A stretch of DNA of 64,000 nt, from positions 186,001-250,000 of the forward strand of contig JALCQD010000001.1 in NCBI GenBank assembly GCA_022651005.1, written 5' to 3'. Shown one piece after another: positions 1-10,010 of this stretch. This DNA is from Bifidobacteriaceae bacterium. GTDB lineage: Bacteria > Actinomycetota > Actinomycetes > Actinomycetales > Bifidobacteriaceae. The position numbers and the translations under genes were made by a program. Below the pieces are notes generated by a model. It was not told the DNA's origin and ran no database searches. It saw only the letters and a program-made list of their open reading frames with translations. The first letter of the stretch is position 1, and the number at the start of each line of letters is the position of its first letter.

Positions 1-136
1 TGAAATACGAATTGATCTGACGCGCGCGCTTTGCGGCGAAAATGGCGAGTGCGTACTTGGAATCCGCGTGCTTCATCAAATCGTCAATCGGCGGATTGGC
101 AATTCCCAGCGGTTCCGGTTCTGTGCCCAATGGCAT
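1..136 (-). CDS. rpoZ: DNA-directed RNA polymerase omega subunit, 5' part
   Basis: This is the first 45 codons of the RNA polymerase omega subunit; the rest lies beyond the left window edge. Omega binds RpoC and helps assemble the core enzyme. The visible N-terminus contains [14 protein letters not shown] followed by [16 protein letters not shown], the conserved omega signature in which the KRARQI helix contacts beta prime. The ATG at 134-136 is preceded by GAGGAG seven bases upstream, so the start is secure. In related genomes gmk is often next to rpoZ; here ilvD, an endonuclease-like gene and repeats separate them, which suggests insertion between formerly neighbouring genes. Confidence 0.9.
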   Translation of the reverse strand, partial: MPLGTEPEPLGIANPPIDDLMKHADSKYALAIFAAKRARQINSYF

Positions 137-493
137 ATGTTCACTCCTCAAGTGTTGACGGTGCTCTGACGGGTTATACCTCTTATACCCATCAAACTGA
201 TTCAGTTTAGCTCAAGAGCGCGAAGTTGTGAAGCTGCGAGCTTGACACGGGCGCGATGGGCGTGCGACGGAAGTGCGATGGGAGCACGACGAGCCCAAAC
301 GGTGATGTGCGTCCGGCAAGCGAACGAGGTGCAAAACTCTCAGACGGCGCGCCGAGTACCGTCCGTTATATGGCTGCTGTTGGGCCGCTGTGTGGCCGCA
401 CTCCGGCGTATAGCCGCGAACAGGGTCACAAACCCTTCCGGATGATGACCAAACCGTAGGCATTCGCAACGTCAATGGTGTACTAATAGCTGT
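137..493. other. Intergenic region between divergent rpoZ and ilvD
   Basis: This stretch must hold the divergent promoters for rpoZ and ilvD. No convincing coding frame is visible; the short frames here have no ribosome binding site or recognisable content. Immediately before the ilvD ATG there is TGTACTAAT at 479-487 and no Shine-Dalgarno sequence, which fits a -10 element of a leaderless transcript. Confidence 0.5.
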
Positions 494-2362
494 ATGAAAA
501 TGAGATCAGACACAGTTATGCAAGGACGAATGTTCGCCGGCGCACGTGCTCTCTACCGCGCTGCTGGTGTCGAAGAGAAGGACTTCGGCAAACCGATCAT
601 CGCCATCGCCAATTCCTTCTCCGAGTTTGTGCCCGGCCACGTCTTCCTCAACAAGGTGGGCCGCGTCGTTTCCAAGGCAATCAAGGAAGCCGGCGGCATC
701 CCCCGCGAGTTCAATACCATCGCCGTTGACGACGGCATCGCCATGGGTCATACCGGCATGCTGTACTCACTGCCGTCCCGCGATCTCATCGCCGACGCCG
801 TTGAGTACTCCGTCAACGCACACTGCGCCGACGCGCTCATCTGTATCTCCAACTGCGACAAGATCACTCCCGGAATGCTCATGGCGTCTCTGCGCCTCAA
901 CATCCCCACGATCTTCGTCTCCGGCGGCCCGATGGAAGCTGGTTCGACCACTTTCGCGGATGGTTCCACCGACAAGAGCACGGACCTCATCGACGTCATG
1001 TACGCCTCCGCTGACGACAACGTCTCCGACGAGGATCTGCTGGCCTACGAGCGCACCGTGTGCCCCACCTGCGGATCCTGCGCCGGAATGTTCACCGCTA
1101 ACTCCATGAACTGCCTCACCGAGGCTCTCGGTCTGGCACTTCCCGGAAACGGCACCACGCTGGCGACGCACACCTCTCGCGAGCAGCTGTTCGTCAAGGC
1201 CGGCCAGAAGATCGTCGAGATGGCGAACAAGTACTACAAGAACGATGACGAGTCGGTTCTGCCGCGCTCCATCGCCACCAAGTCCGCCTTCGAAAACGCC
1301 ATGACCATGGATGTGGCCATGGGCGGATCCACCAACACCGTGCTCCACATTCTCGCTGCCGCACAGTCCGCTGACGTGGACTTCGACCTCAACGACATCG
1401 AGCGCATCTCGCACACCGTGCCCTGCATCTGCAAGGCGTCGCCATCCGGCGACTGGGAGATCTCCGATGTGCATCACGCCGGCGGCATCCCCCGCATCAT
1501 GGGCGAGCTCGACCGTGCAGGCAAGCTCAACCGCGACGTGCACTCCGTGGACTACCCCGACCTCGAGTCCAAGCTCGCCGATTGGGACGTCCGCCGCGAC
1601 ACTGTGCTGGACGAGGCCAAGGACCTCTACCTCGCCGCTCCCGGCGGAAAGCGCACGGTTGAGGCATGGAGCCAGTCCAACAAGTTCGATTCTCTCGATC
1701 TCGACCCCGTCAACGGCGCCGTGCACGACATGGATCACCCCACAATCGCGGAGGGCGGTCTCGCCGTGCTGCGCGGAAACCTCGCGCCTGACGGCTGCGT
1801 CGTGAAGACTCTGGGCGTGGATCCTTCCATCTGGAAGTTCAGTGGTCGCGCGCGCGTGGTGGAGTCGCAGGAGCAGGCCGTCGAGCTGATTCTCGGCGAC
1901 AAGCTCAACCCCGGCGACGCGCTCATCATTCGCTACGAAGGCCCCAAGGGCGGCCCGGGCATGCAGGAGATGCTGTACCCCACCTCCTTCGTCAAGGGCA
2001 AGCACCTCGGCCCGAAGGTGGCGCTCATCACCGACGGTCGTTACTCCGGTGGTTCGTCAGGTCTGGCAATCGGCCACGTGGCTCCCGAAGCCGCAGCCGG
2101 TGGCCCCATCGCACTGGTTGAGGAAGGCGACACCATCCTCATCGATATTCCGAACCGTTCCATCGACGTCGACGTGCCCGCCGATGTGCTGGAAGCCCGC
2201 AAGAAGGCCATCGAGTCCGGTTACGGATTCCGTCCTCACCGCGACCGTCAGGTGTCCCTCGCGCTCAAGGCGTACGCAGCCTTCGCCCGTTCCGCGGACA
2301 AGGGCGCAACCCGCGATCCCGAGCTCATCAACAAGCTCGCGCATCAGGCGGCTGGGTGCTGA
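494..2362 (+). CDS. ilvD: Dihydroxy-acid dehydratase
   Basis: IlvD dehydrates 2,3-dihydroxy-isovalerate and 2,3-dihydroxy-3-methylvalerate to the 2-oxo acids that precede valine and isoleucine. The 622-residue length is normal. Family hallmarks are visible: [28 protein letters not shown] with the iron-sulfur cysteines, GGSTNTVLH, and the C-terminal [12 protein letters not shown]. The start at 494 has no ribosome binding site; a -10-like TACTAAT ends seven bases upstream, suggesting leaderless translation. The next ATG, at 500, gives a protein two residues shorter and cannot be excluded. No other branched-chain genes are in the window, so it appears to be transcribed alone, with a terminator-like hairpin after the stop. 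Confidence 0.97.
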   Translation: MKMRSDTVMQGRMFAGARALYRAAGVEEKDFGKPIIAIANSFSEFVPGHVFLNKVGRVVSKAIKEAGGIPREFNTIAVDDGIAMGHTGMLYSLPSRDLIADAVEYSVNAHCADALICISNCDKITPGMLMASLRLNIPTIFVSGGPMEAGSTTFADGSTDKSTDLIDVMYASADDNVSDEDLLAYERTVCPTCGSCAGMFTANSMNCLTEALGLALPGNGTTLATHTSREQLFVKAGQKIVEMANKYYKNDDESVLPRSIATKSAFENAMTMDVAMGGSTNTVLHILAAAQSADVDFDLNDIERISHTVPCICKASPSGDWEISDVHHAGGIPRIMGELDRAGKLNRDVHSVDYPDLESKLADWDVRRDTVLDEAKDLYLAAPGGKRTVEAWSQSNKFDSLDLDPVNGAVHDMDHPTIAEGGLAVLRGNLAPDGCVVKTLGVDPSIWKFSGRARVVESQEQAVELILGDKLNPGDALIIRYEGPKGGPGMQEMLYPTSFVKGKHLGPKVALITDGRYSGGSSGLAIGHVAPEAAAGGPIALVEEGDTILIDIPNRSIDVDVPADVLEARKKAIESGYGFRPHRDRQVSLALKAYAAFARSADKGATRDPELINKLAHQAAGC

Positions 2363-2398
2363 GAGGCTTTCTCTTCTCATCCCCATCTAAGTAATCTC

Positions 2399-2438
2399 GG
2401 AGGGGCGTCATCCTACGCGGGTGGCGCCCCCTCTTTGT
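2399..2438 (+). terminator. Terminator-like hairpin after ilvD
   Basis: GAGGGGCG at about 2400-2407 can pair with CGCCCCCTC at about 2424-2432 (one bulge), followed by a short T-containing stretch. It lies about 40 bases after the ilvD stop and is probably its terminator. Confidence 0.5.
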
Positions 2439-2494
2439 GTGCTGTGTGCTGCGTGCTGCGTGCCGTGTGCTTATGCGGAGCCTCCCTCTCCCGC

Positions 2495-2683
2495 CCGAGT
2501 TGTGGGTTGTGCGATTGGGGCTGGAGTTGTGCGATTGGGGCTGGAGTTGTGCGATTGGCGTCTGAGTTATGCGACGATGCTCCAACTTCTGCGATTGGGA
2601 AATCAAGAGTCAGGCGTGTCAGAAGTCCTGGATCCGCTGCAGAACTCCAACCCCAATCGCACAACTCGGGAAACGAGTCACAA
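2495..2683. repeat. Intergenic repeat cluster 1 (TTGTGCGATTGGG family)
   Basis: Three close direct copies of GTTGTGCGATTGGGGCTGGA occur at about 2507-2560, then a 45-bp core at 2586-2630 (CTTCTGCGATTGGG followed by AAATCAAG), then an inverted unit CCAACCCCAATCGCACAACT at about 2647-2666. The same units recur at 3719-3920, 9801-9940 and 54475-54580. The cluster lies after ilvD and before the DUF559 gene. Confidence 0.85.
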
Positions 2684-2823
2684 TTCTCACTGGTTTCCTC
2701 GGGTAAGTTTCCTAAACCCACAAGAACCCACAAGAATCCACAGCAGTTCAGAATTTCCTTGCACTTATCCACAGCCCCTCAAACTTTCTGCCATGATGAA
2801 TGTTCACGCATACTGTGTCATAC

Positions 2824-3684
2824 ATGAACAAGAGGCCTCTTCTTATTCCACAGGGCACGTCGTCGTATTTCGCCAACAACTTGGCGGACGTCCAACGCGT
2901 GACGATGCGACGCTGTCTCAGAACGCTCCAGCAGTCTACTGACCCTGCGAAACTCGTTTTCAGTCACGTGACAGCATTACAACTTCTAGGTGTACCCGTG
3001 CCTGCGCTCGCTCGTCTCAGCACAAAGGAGCTGCATGTCAGCGCCACGAGCGCGGGACAACGACCACGGCCCACTCTCGTGTATCCCCATGTGTGGACTC
3101 ACGGAGATACTCCCTTTCCACTCTTCGAAGGCACCACGTGTGCGACTCCAGTCACCGCATGGGCTCAAATGTCACGTTATTTGAATCTGAATCAATTGGT
3201 AACAGTAGCCGATTCGATGATGTGCGGGAATGCTGATTTGGCTTGGCTCGCTCCCGAAGATTTTAAAGACTACCTCGACACTCACAGATGGTTTCAAGGG
3301 CGGAGCAAATGCCTTAGGGCTCTGACTCTTATGGAAGCGAAAACTGATTCGCCGCAAGAGACTTACCTACGCCTCTATCTACAAGCTTCTGGCATTACTC
3401 CACTTCTTGTGAATCCGGTAGTCCGGGGTTGGAATAAAACGTGGAAAGTAGATTTAGTGCATCCTCCATCTCGTTGCATCTTTGAATACGATGGGAGATT
3501 CCACAATTCGGATTCGCAGCAGTGGGCACGAGATCCAGAAAAAAGACAAGATCTGGAACACGCCGACTGGCGCGTCTTCAATATCACATCTCAGATGCTC
3601 AGCGTCCCGGAGAAAAAGAATGAGCTGACATCGTCCATCATGGCAACGATCGTTGAACGGATGAGTTCGACTCTCAATCGCTAA
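2824..3684 (+). CDS. DUF559 / endonuclease-like protein
   Basis: I recognise the C-terminal half as the DUF559-type, Vsr-like PD-(D/E)xK fold common in actinobacterial single-gene islands. A glutamate in SPQETYLR opens the domain, then WKVDLVHP, CIFEYDGRFH (the E-x-D of the likely active site), QDLEHADWRVFNI and a terminal helix. The N-terminal half may be a DNA-binding or AbiEi-like region, which I cannot confirm. Start choice is uncertain: the ATG at 2824 gives 286 residues, an in-frame ATG at 2800 gives 294; neither has a good ribosome binding site. The gene is visibly richer in A and T than its neighbours and is bracketed by inverted-orientation copies of an intergenic repeat, which points to acquisition. 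Substrate and physiological role are unknown. Confidence 0.7.
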   Translation: MNKRPLLIPQGTSSYFANNLADVQRVTMRRCLRTLQQSTDPAKLVFSHVTALQLLGVPVPALARLSTKELHVSATSAGQRPRPTLVYPHVWTHGDTPFPLFEGTTCATPVTAWAQMSRYLNLNQLVTVADSMMCGNADLAWLAPEDFKDYLDTHRWFQGRSKCLRALTLMEAKTDSPQETYLRLYLQASGITPLLVNPVVRGWNKTWKVDLVHPPSRCIFEYDGRFHNSDSQQWARDPEKRQDLEHADWRVFNITSQMLSVPEKKNELTSSIMATIVERMSSTLNR

Positions 3685-3718
3685 GCTGCTGCTTCTTGAA
3701 ATCTGACGATACGAGCGC

Positions 3719-3920
3719 AATTGTGCCCCACCCTCTCGAGTTGTGCTCCGTTACCTCGAGTTGTGCGATTGGCGTTGGACTTGTGCCTCGATGGCGCCAT
3801 TTATGCCGCGCTTAATCATTGATTTACTAATCGCACAACTCGAGGTAACGGGGCACAACTCCAGGTGGAGTGACACAACTCAGAGCGACGCAGCACAACT
3901 CCAGCCCCAATCGCACAACT
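3719..3920. repeat. Intergenic repeat cluster 2 with 23-bp perfect inverted arms
   Basis: The left arm at 3748-3770 and right arm at 3829-3851 are perfect reverse complements over 23 bases (CCGTTACCTCGAG plus TTGTGCGATT). The 45-bp core lies at 3795-3839 in inverted orientation relative to cluster 1. Further GCACAACT units follow to 3920. The cluster sits between the convergent ends of the DUF559 gene and gmk, so a bidirectional termination role is possible. Confidence 0.88.
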
Positions 3921-4012
3921 ACCCCCGACAACCGTATAAACGCGATCGGCGCACCAGCCCCGCCACCAACTCCACTGCCACCGACACGCCACCAAAGCGC
4001 GAATACTAGAAT

Positions 4013-4642
4013 TTACAGCCCATATTCCTCAGCGATGACGTCCCACAAACGGGACGCGGCCTTCTCAACGGTGTCATTGACAATCACAACGTCGAATTCC
4101 TTCTCAGCCGCCAACTCCACGCGTGCGGTCTCGAGGCGCTTGCGGCGCTGTTCCTCGTTCTCAGTACCGCGGGCCGCGAGACGCGTCACCAAATCCTCAA
4201 AGCTCGGAGGCGCCAGGAATACGGACAGAACGTCCAACCCAAGCTCAGGAGCACGCTCCTTTACTCGACGAGCACCCTGCAAATCAATTTCGAGAATGGT
4301 GGGAATATTCTTCTCCATATGGTCTAAAACCGGCTGTAATGGCGTGCCGTAATGCGCCATGTTGTGCACCACGGCAGTCTCGAGAAACTTATTCTCAGAC
4401 TCCATCGCCTCAAACTCGCCCTCGGTCACAAACAGATATGTTTGTCCGTCGACTTCACCCGGGCGGGGATCACGGGTCGTTGCCGATACCGATACCCACA
4501 CCTCAGGGTGATCCTGTCGCAGCTTCGCCTCCACGGTCCCCTTTCCCACAGCCGTGGGGCCGGTGAGAACAATGAGGCGCCGAGCCGAAGAAGATCTAGA
4601 CGGCACTGTGGAAGAGGAGGAATCAGCGGTATTCGTAGGCAT
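4013..4642 (-). CDS. gmk: Guanylate kinase
   Basis: Gmk phosphorylates GMP to GDP. The P-loop GPTAVGKGT lies near the N-terminus, followed by SVSATTRDPRPGEVDG (GMP-binding region), HYGTP and EIDLQGARRVK. I chose the ATG at 4640-4642, which has GGAAAG about eight bases upstream and gives 209 residues. A GTG at 4693 would add 17 residues not shared by known homologues. It lies downstream of carB in the same direction, separated by about 150 bases and a hairpin. Confidence 0.96.
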   Translation of the reverse strand: MPTNTADSSSSTVPSRSSSARRLIVLTGPTAVGKGTVEAKLRQDHPEVWVSVSATTRDPRPGEVDGQTYLFVTEGEFEAMESENKFLETAVVHNMAHYGTPLQPVLDHMEKNIPTILEIDLQGARRVKERAPELGLDVLSVFLAPPSFEDLVTRLAARGTENEEQRRKRLETARVELAAEKEFDVVIVNDTVEKAASRLWDVIAEEYGL

Positions 4643-4709
4643 AACTTCATCTTTCCGAACCCCCTCGACGGGTGCCGGCCCAGAGAGTGTCACACGTCCA
4701 TTTAACGGC

Positions 4710-4755
4710 GAAATCCCGCTGCGGCCGCCTCGAGGACGGCCACAAACGGGATTTC
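4710..4755 (-). terminator. Hairpin between carB and gmk
   Basis: GAAATCCCG at 4710-4718 pairs with CGGGATTTC at 4747-4755; a second GC-rich stem (GGCCG with CGGCC) nests in the loop. It lies about 40 bases after the carB stop. There is no strong U-tract, so it may be a weak terminator, an attenuator or an mRNA-processing element. Confidence 0.5.
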
Positions 4756-4791
4756 AGCGCCACTAGAACAGCAAAACCAGCACAAACGAAC

Positions 4792-7700
4792 CTACGCCGC
4801 GTCCTTCTCTTCGAGCGCGAACAGCTTCGTGGCGTGCTCCTGGATACTCATAATCTGGTAGTCATTCTTCTTGACCGCCTCGATTGCGAGTAGGGCTGCG
4901 GAGAACTCTGTCAGCGTGGTGAACTGCGGCAGATCCGCCGCAATGGTCGCGGAACGAATCGCGTATCCGTCGGAGCGAGAATCGCGCGAGCTCGGGGTGT
5001 TGACGACCATATCGATCTGGCCGTCCTCGATGAGCTGCACCACGTTCTTCTGCGTGTCCGCCTTGGGAGAATTAGGAGAGGACGAAGAAGCCGAAGTCTC
5101 CCCTTCCCCGCTCTCAACGTTCAGCTTGTTGACCAGCTTCACGTCGATTCCGTACCGGCGCAACACCGATGCCGTACCCGCGGTGGCCCAAATATTGAAT
5201 CCGAGCTCGTTGAGCTTGACGGCCAGCAGCGGCAGATTGCGCTTGTCGGCATCGTTGACGGAGATAAACGCATTGCCGGAGGTCGGTAGTCCGCCGTCGT
5301 ACGCAGCCAGCTGACTCTTGGCAAAGGCGTGCGGGAAGTCGCGGTCAAAGCCCATGACCTCGCCGGTGGAACGCATCTCGGGTCCCAGCAGGATGTCGAC
5401 GGTCTTGCCCACGGGAGTGCGGAAGCGCTTGAACGGCAGCACCGACTCCTTCACGGCAACCGGCTGGCCTTCGTGGATCACGCCACCGTCGCCTGTGGGC
5501 AGCAGCAGCCCGCGTTCACGCTGCTGAGCGATGGTCTCACCCGCCATGATGCGTGATGCAGCACGAGCCAGCGCCACTCCCGTCGCCTTGGAGGCGAACG
5601 GAACAGTGCGGGAAGCACGCGGATTGGCTTCGATGACGTACAAAGTGTTGCTCATCAGCGCGTACTGCACGTTGATGAGGCCCTGCACGCCGACGCCCTT
5701 CGCGATGCCGTAAGTTGCCTTGCGCAGGCGTTCCACCTGCTCGTCGCTCAGTGTGGAAGGCGGCAGCACGCAGGCCGCGTCACCGGAGTGCACACCGGCC
5801 TCCTCCACGTGCTCCATGACGCCGCCGATGTAGAGATCGGAACCGTCGAAGAGCGCGTCGACGTCAATTTCGATGGCGTCGTCGAGGAATTTGTCGATGA
5901 GCAGCGGTGATGCAAGGCGTCCGGTCATGGCGGTGTCGGCCTCTGCAGCCTTGAGCGCACGCTTGACGTAAGTGGTGAGCTGCTCGTTGTCGTACACGAT
6001 TTCCATGCCGCGTCCGCCGAGCACGTAGGAAGGCCGCACCAAAACGGGGTAACCGATGGTGTGCGCAGCCTCGAGCGCCTCGTCGAGTGAGTGAGCAGTA
6101 CCGTACTTCGGCGCAAGCAGTTTGGCGTCTTTGAGGACGTCACCGAAGAGCTCGCGGTTTTCAGCCAGATCGATGGACTCAGGGCTGGTACCCAGAATCG
6201 GAACTCCGGCTTCCTTGAGGCGTGCCGCAAGCGAGAGCGGTGTCTGGCCGCCGAGCTGCACGATGACGCCCTTGACTGGCCCCTGCTTGAGTTCTGCCTC
6301 GTAGATTTCGAGAACGTCTTCGAAGGTCAGCGGCTCAAAGTAAAGACGGTCGGAGACGTCGTAATCAGTGGACACGGTCTCGGGGTTGCAGTTGACCATG
6401 ATGGTGTCATAGTCCTTGCCGAGCTCCTGCACGGCGTGGACACACGTGTAGTCGAACTCGATGCCCTGACCGATGCGGTTTGGCCCGCTTCCAAGGATGA
6501 TGACGGCCTCGCGGTCACGTGGCTTGAGTTCGGATTCGTCTGCGTAGCAGGAGTAGTAGTACGGCGTCACTGCGTCGAATTCAGCAGCGCAGGTGTCAAC
6601 GGTCTTGTACACGGGACGGATTCCCAAGCCCCAGCGCATTTCGCGTACAACGTCCTCGCCCTTATCCCCCAGGCCACGCAGATGGGCGATCTGCAAATCA
6701 CTGAGGCCGGTTTTCTTGGCGTTGCGCAGCAATTCGGGGGTCAGAGTCTCGGCGGCCTTGAGATTGAGGGCTGCTGCGTTGATCTCAGCGAACTGCTCGA
6801 TGAACCACGGGTCAATCTTGGTGGCATCGAAGATCTGCTCGTTGGTGGCGCCGCCCCACATGGCGCGCATCACCTGAAGATAACGGTGCTCGGTGGGAGT
6901 GTGCATATCGGCCAGAAGTCCGCGGACTTCTTCCTCGTGCGGCTTCTCGCCATCCCAGCTGAACTTCATGTCGCGCTTGTCGATGGAGCGCATGGCCTTG
7001 CCCAACGACTCCTGGAAGTTTCCAGCCAATGCCATGGCCTCGCCCACAGACTTCATGGACGTGGTGAGCGTGGTGTCGGCGCCCGGGAACTTCTCGAAGG
7101 CGAAGCGCGGAATCTTGGTGACCACGTAGTCGATGGTGGGCTCGAAGCTCGCCGGCGTGGACTGCGTGATGTCGTTGCGAATCTCGTCGAGCGTGTAGCC
7201 CAAGGCAAGCTTGGTGGCGATCTTGGCAATCGGGAAGCCCGTAGCCTTCGATGCCAGGGCCGAGGAACGCGACACGCGCGGGTTCATCTCGATGACGATG
7301 ATGCGACCGTTATTGGGATTTACGGCGAACTGGATGTTGCAGCCGCCTGTATCCACTCCCACACCGCGGATGATGGCGATGGAGATGTCGCGCATGCGCT
7401 GGTATTCGCGATCGGTCAGGGTGAACAGCGGTGCCACGGTGATGGAGTCGCCAGTATGCACGCCGACAGGATCCACGTTTTCGATGGGGCACACCACCAC
7501 CACGTTGTCCTTCGAGTCGCGCATGAGCTCGAGCTCGAATTCCTTCCAGCCCTCGATGCCCTCTTCGACGAGAACTTCGGAGGTGGGTGAATAGTGCAGA
7601 CCCGCACCTGCGATGCGCGCGAGTTCGGCCTCGTTGTGGGCAATGCCTGAGCCGAGACCACCCATGGTGAAACTCGGGCGGATGACGACGGGGAAGCCGA

Positions 7701-8184
7701 GATCTGCAACCGCAGTCTTGACCTCGTCCATGGTGTGAGCGATCAGCGACCGAGCGGATTCACCGCCCGCCACGTCGACAACCTTCTTGAACTGCTCGCG
7801 ATCCTCACCGCGGTCGATGGCCTCGAGGCTGGCACCAATGAGTTCCACATTGTACTTGTCGAGGACTCCGGCAGCCCCCAGCGCTTCCGCTGCGTTGAGT
7901 GCGGTCTGGCCGCCCAACGTCGGCAGCAAGGCATCGGGGCGTTCCTTGGCGATGATCTGCTCGAGAATCGGCACAGCGATGGGCTCGATGTACGTGGCGT
8001 CGGCAACCTCGGGATCGGTCATGATGGTGGCCGGGTTCGAGTTGACGAGGATGACGCGGATGCCTTCCTCTTGGAGAACACGGCACGCCTGAGTTCCCGA
8101 GTAGTCGAATTCGGCGGCCTGCCCGATGACGATGGGGCCGGAACCGATGACCATGACGGACTTAATGTCAGAACGCTTAGGCAT
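4792..8184 (-). CDS. carB: Carbamoyl-phosphate synthase, large subunit
   Basis: CarB uses ammonia from CarA, bicarbonate and two ATP to make carbamoyl phosphate for arginine and pyrimidines. The 1130 residues show the duplicated ATP-grasp architecture: an N-terminal half starting [22 protein letters not shown] and a second half starting [19 protein letters not shown], then a C-terminal MGS-like regulatory domain (FISVNDADK to [15 protein letters not shown]). An unusual serine-rich stretch ([18 protein letters not shown]) interrupts the regulatory domain between KLVNKLNV and [13 protein letters not shown], around 5060-5120. The gene overlaps carA by eight bases, consistent with translational coupling of the two subunits. 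Confidence 0.98.
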   Translation of the reverse strand: MPKRSDIKSVMVIGSGPIVIGQAAEFDYSGTQACRVLQEEGIRVILVNSNPATIMTDPEVADATYIEPIAVPILEQIIAKERPDALLPTLGGQTALNAAEALGAAGVLDKYNVELIGASLEAIDRGEDREQFKKVVDVAGGESARSLIAHTMDEVKTAVADLGFPVVIRPSFTMGGLGSGIAHNEAELARIAGAGLHYSPTSEVLVEEGIEGWKEFELELMRDSKDNVVVVCPIENVDPVGVHTGDSITVAPLFTLTDREYQRMRDISIAIIRGVGVDTGGCNIQFAVNPNNGRIIVIEMNPRVSRSSALASKATGFPIAKIATKLALGYTLDEIRNDITQSTPASFEPTIDYVVTKIPRFAFEKFPGADTTLTTSMKSVGEAMALAGNFQESLGKAMRSIDKRDMKFSWDGEKPHEEEVRGLLADMHTPTEHRYLQVMRAMWGGATNEQIFDATKIDPWFIEQFAEINAAALNLKAAETLTPELLRNAKKTGLSDLQIAHLRGLGDKGEDVVREMRWGLGIRPVYKTVDTCAAEFDAVTPYYYSCYADESELKPRDREAVIILGSGPNRIGQGIEFDYTCVHAVQELGKDYDTIMVNCNPETVSTDYDVSDRLYFEPLTFEDVLEIYEAELKQGPVKGVIVQLGGQTPLSLAARLKEAGVPILGTSPESIDLAENRELFGDVLKDAKLLAPKYGTAHSLDEALEAAHTIGYPVLVRPSYVLGGRGMEIVYDNEQLTTYVKRALKAAEADTAMTGRLASPLLIDKFLDDAIEIDVDALFDGSDLYIGGVMEHVEEAGVHSGDAACVLPPSTLSDEQVERLRKATYGIAKGVGVQGLINVQYALMSNTLYVIEANPRASRTVPFASKATGVALARAASRIMAGETIAQQRERGLLLPTGDGGVIHEGQPVAVKESVLPFKRFRTPVGKTVDILLGPEMRSTGEVMGFDRDFPHAFAKSQLAAYDGGLPTSGNAFISVNDADKRNLPLLAVKLNELGFNIWATAGTASVLRRYGIDVKLVNKLNVESGEGETSASSSSPNSPKADTQKNVVQLIEDGQIDMVVNTPSSRDSRSDGYAIRSATIAADLPQFTTLTEFSAALLAIEAVKKNDYQIMSIQEHATKLFALEEKDAA

Positions 8185-9448
8185 TGTGCTGCTCCTTCTG
8201 TGCCTTCTGGGCCTGTTCCTTCTGGGCGCCAGCGGCGTGCGCCTTCATGAGATCCACGAAACGATCAAACAGGTACGCCGCATCGTGCGGTCCTCCTGCA
8301 GCCTCGGGGTGGTATTGGACAGAGAAGGCAGGAATATCGAGGCATTCGAGGCCTTCCACCACTTGGTCGTTGAGATCTACGTGGGAGACCGTGGCCTTAC
8401 CGAAATGGCCGTTGTCATAGGGGGTTGCCACCGGATCACCGATGGGCGCGTCCACGGCGAAACCGTGATTATGCGCAGTAATCTCGACCTTGCGAGTCTT
8501 CAAGTCCATCACCGGCTGATTGACACCTCGGTGACCGAACTTCAGCTTGTAAGTTCCAAAGCCCAGCGCGCGGCCGAGCAACTGGTTGCCGAAGCAGATA
8601 CCAAAGAAGGGATATCCGGCGTCGAGAATCTGACGCAGCAGAGTCACCTCAGCATCCGCAGTGCTCGGGTCTCCCGGGCCATTTGAGAAGAAGACGCCGT
8701 CAGGTGCGAGCGCCTCAATGTCGCTCAGCGTGACAGTTGAAGGGACCACGTGAACGCGTACGCCACGCTCAGCAAGACGATGCGGAGTCATTCCCTTGAT
8801 GCCGAGATCCACTGCGGCGACGGTGAAGAGCGGTTCCTTGCCTTCGTAGTCACCGCAAGGCTCGACTGTGTACGTTTCAGTGGTCGTCACGTCTCCCACG
8901 AGATTCTGGCCGGCCATTTCGGCACTTGCGCGCACGCGTGCCAGAAGATCTTCCACACTCACAAGACCGTTGCGAGCCGCAGAATCCTTCAGCGCGTCAC
9001 CGGAGAAGATTCCGGCGCGCATGACACCGGCGGAGCACAGATGACGCACGAGTTTACGAGTATCAATCTTGCTGATTCCTACGATCGACTGGTCCTGGAG
9101 ATCGTCAGTGAGGCTGCGTTGTGCGCGCCAATTGCTGACGACCGGACTGGGCTCGCGAACCACGTACCCCGCCACCCAGATGCGCGACGACTCGGGATCC
9201 TCAGAATTCACACCGGTATTGCCGATGTGCGGGAAAGTCTGAATCACGATCTGCTTGTCATAGCTAGGATCTGTCAGAGTTTCCTGGTATCCGGTCATGC
9301 CCGTCGAAAAGACGATTTCGCCGGTTGTTGTGCCGAGCGCACCGAACGGGGCTCCCACGTAAACCTGGCCATCTTCCAAAACAAGAACGGCATCTGAATC
9401 CGAAAAATGAATATCCATCGACGTGGCTTCCGCAGCGTTCAGGCTCAC
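8177..9448 (-). CDS. carA: Carbamoyl-phosphate synthase, small (glutaminase) subunit
   Basis: CarA hydrolyses glutamine and passes ammonia to CarB. The class I glutamine amidotransferase domain shows the nucleophile motif [14 protein letters not shown] and the His/Glu motif [14 protein letters not shown]. The N-terminal CPSase domain includes [17 protein letters not shown]. The GTG at 9446-9448 is preceded by AAGGGGG five bases upstream, which favours it over the internal ATG eleven codons later. carA follows nusB in the same direction, but a 560-base gap with a repeat cluster and the nusB terminator makes separate transcription of carA-carB likely. Confidence 0.97.
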   Translation of the reverse strand: MSLNAAEATSMDIHFSDSDAVLVLEDGQVYVGAPFGALGTTTGEIVFSTGMTGYQETLTDPSYDKQIVIQTFPHIGNTGVNSEDPESSRIWVAGYVVREPSPVVSNWRAQRSLTDDLQDQSIVGISKIDTRKLVRHLCSAGVMRAGIFSGDALKDSAARNGLVSVEDLLARVRASAEMAGQNLVGDVTTTETYTVEPCGDYEGKEPLFTVAAVDLGIKGMTPHRLAERGVRVHVVPSTVTLSDIEALAPDGVFFSNGPGDPSTADAEVTLLRQILDAGYPFFGICFGNQLLGRALGFGTYKLKFGHRGVNQPVMDLKTRKVEITAHNHGFAVDAPIGDPVATPYDNGHFGKATVSHVDLNDQVVEGLECLDIPAFSVQYHPEAAGGPHDAAYLFDRFVDLMKAHAAGAQKEQAQKAQKEQHNA

Positions 9449-9800
9449 GAATCCCCCTTAAAGAGATTGGATTTTCTCCTAGATTAGTGATCGGTCTGGA
9501 TAAGCGTGCCACATTGGACCCACCCTGTCCACCAATCGGATCGACCTTTACGAAACGCCCCGCGCGTGTGCCGCATACCCGGATTCCCAGGAACAGTGGC
9601 CACTTCTCGGGACATCTCCATTGGTGTCACCTCGGGCCGTACATATCTCTGCGACCCGCTCTATTATCCACGCCCCATGTTTCGTATGTTTCCGGCGTGG
9701 CGCGAAGTGATCTCCTCCACTTCCTCCTCTCCTCTCTCTCCTTACGCCCCTTCGCCCCTTCGCCCCTTACGCCCCTTCGCCCCTTCGCCCCTCTCCTCTA
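9449..9800. promoter_or_regulatory. carA upstream region with a duplicated 25-bp C-rich unit
   Basis: This non-coding stretch should contain the carA promoter (minus strand). It also holds two perfect adjacent copies of a 25-bp unit, 9742-9766 and 9767-9791, each made of TTACG-CCCC-TTCG-CCCC-TTCG-CCCC, a pattern able to vary by slippage. No coding frame is convincing, and no known pyrimidine or arginine operator is recognisable. Confidence 0.5.
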
Positions 9801-9940
9801 AGTTGTGCGACGCCTTTTCGAGTTGTGCGATTGGGGTTGGAGTTGTGCGACGTTCCCCGGACTTGTGATACGGGTTACCCACCATTTTCCAATCGCACAA
9901 CTCTTGGATTTGTCGCACAACTCCAACCCCAATCGCACAG
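9801..9940. repeat. Intergenic repeat cluster 3 with 27-bp perfect inverted arms
   Basis: The arm at 9824-9850 (TGTGCGATTGGGG followed by TTGGAGTTGTGCGA) is a perfect reverse complement of 9913-9939. The 45-bp core at 9857-9901 is in the inverted orientation relative to clusters 1 and 4. The cluster lies between the nusB terminator and carA. Confidence 0.88.
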
Positions 9941-9959
9941 CCGCAAAGGAAAAGGATAA

Positions 9960-9993
9960 AAAAGACGGCAGCCGCGCGAGCGACTGCCGTCTT
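9960..9993 (-). terminator. Rho-independent terminator of efp-nusB
   Basis: AAAGACGGCAG (9960-9970) pairs with CTGCCGTCTTT (9983-9993) over eleven bases. On the minus strand it ends in a run of Ts (complement of 9955-9961). It lies 18 bases after the nusB stop. Confidence 0.88.
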
Positions 9994-10010
9994 TATCGGA
10001 AATCTGAATA

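Noticed and set aside
767-2005. Long open frame (412 codons) opposite ilvD
   Set aside because: It is the antisense shadow of a well-conserved enzyme in GC-rich DNA; no ribosome binding site and no recognisable motifs.
2495-2683. Regularly spaced direct repeats that could suggest a small CRISPR array
   Set aside because: Spacing is short and irregular, units occur in both orientations, spacers are not unique sequences of constant length, and no cas gene is present.
2765-2773. TTATCCACA, a perfect DnaA-box match, near other CCACA-containing words
   Set aside because: A single box without a cluster, AT-rich unwinding element or dnaA/dnaN neighbours does not support an origin.
6091-7590. Long antisense frame (499 codons) opposite carB, and similar ones opposite fusA, rpoB, rpoC, tuf and infB
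   Set aside because: All are explained by codon bias of the true genes, whose products match known families across their full length.
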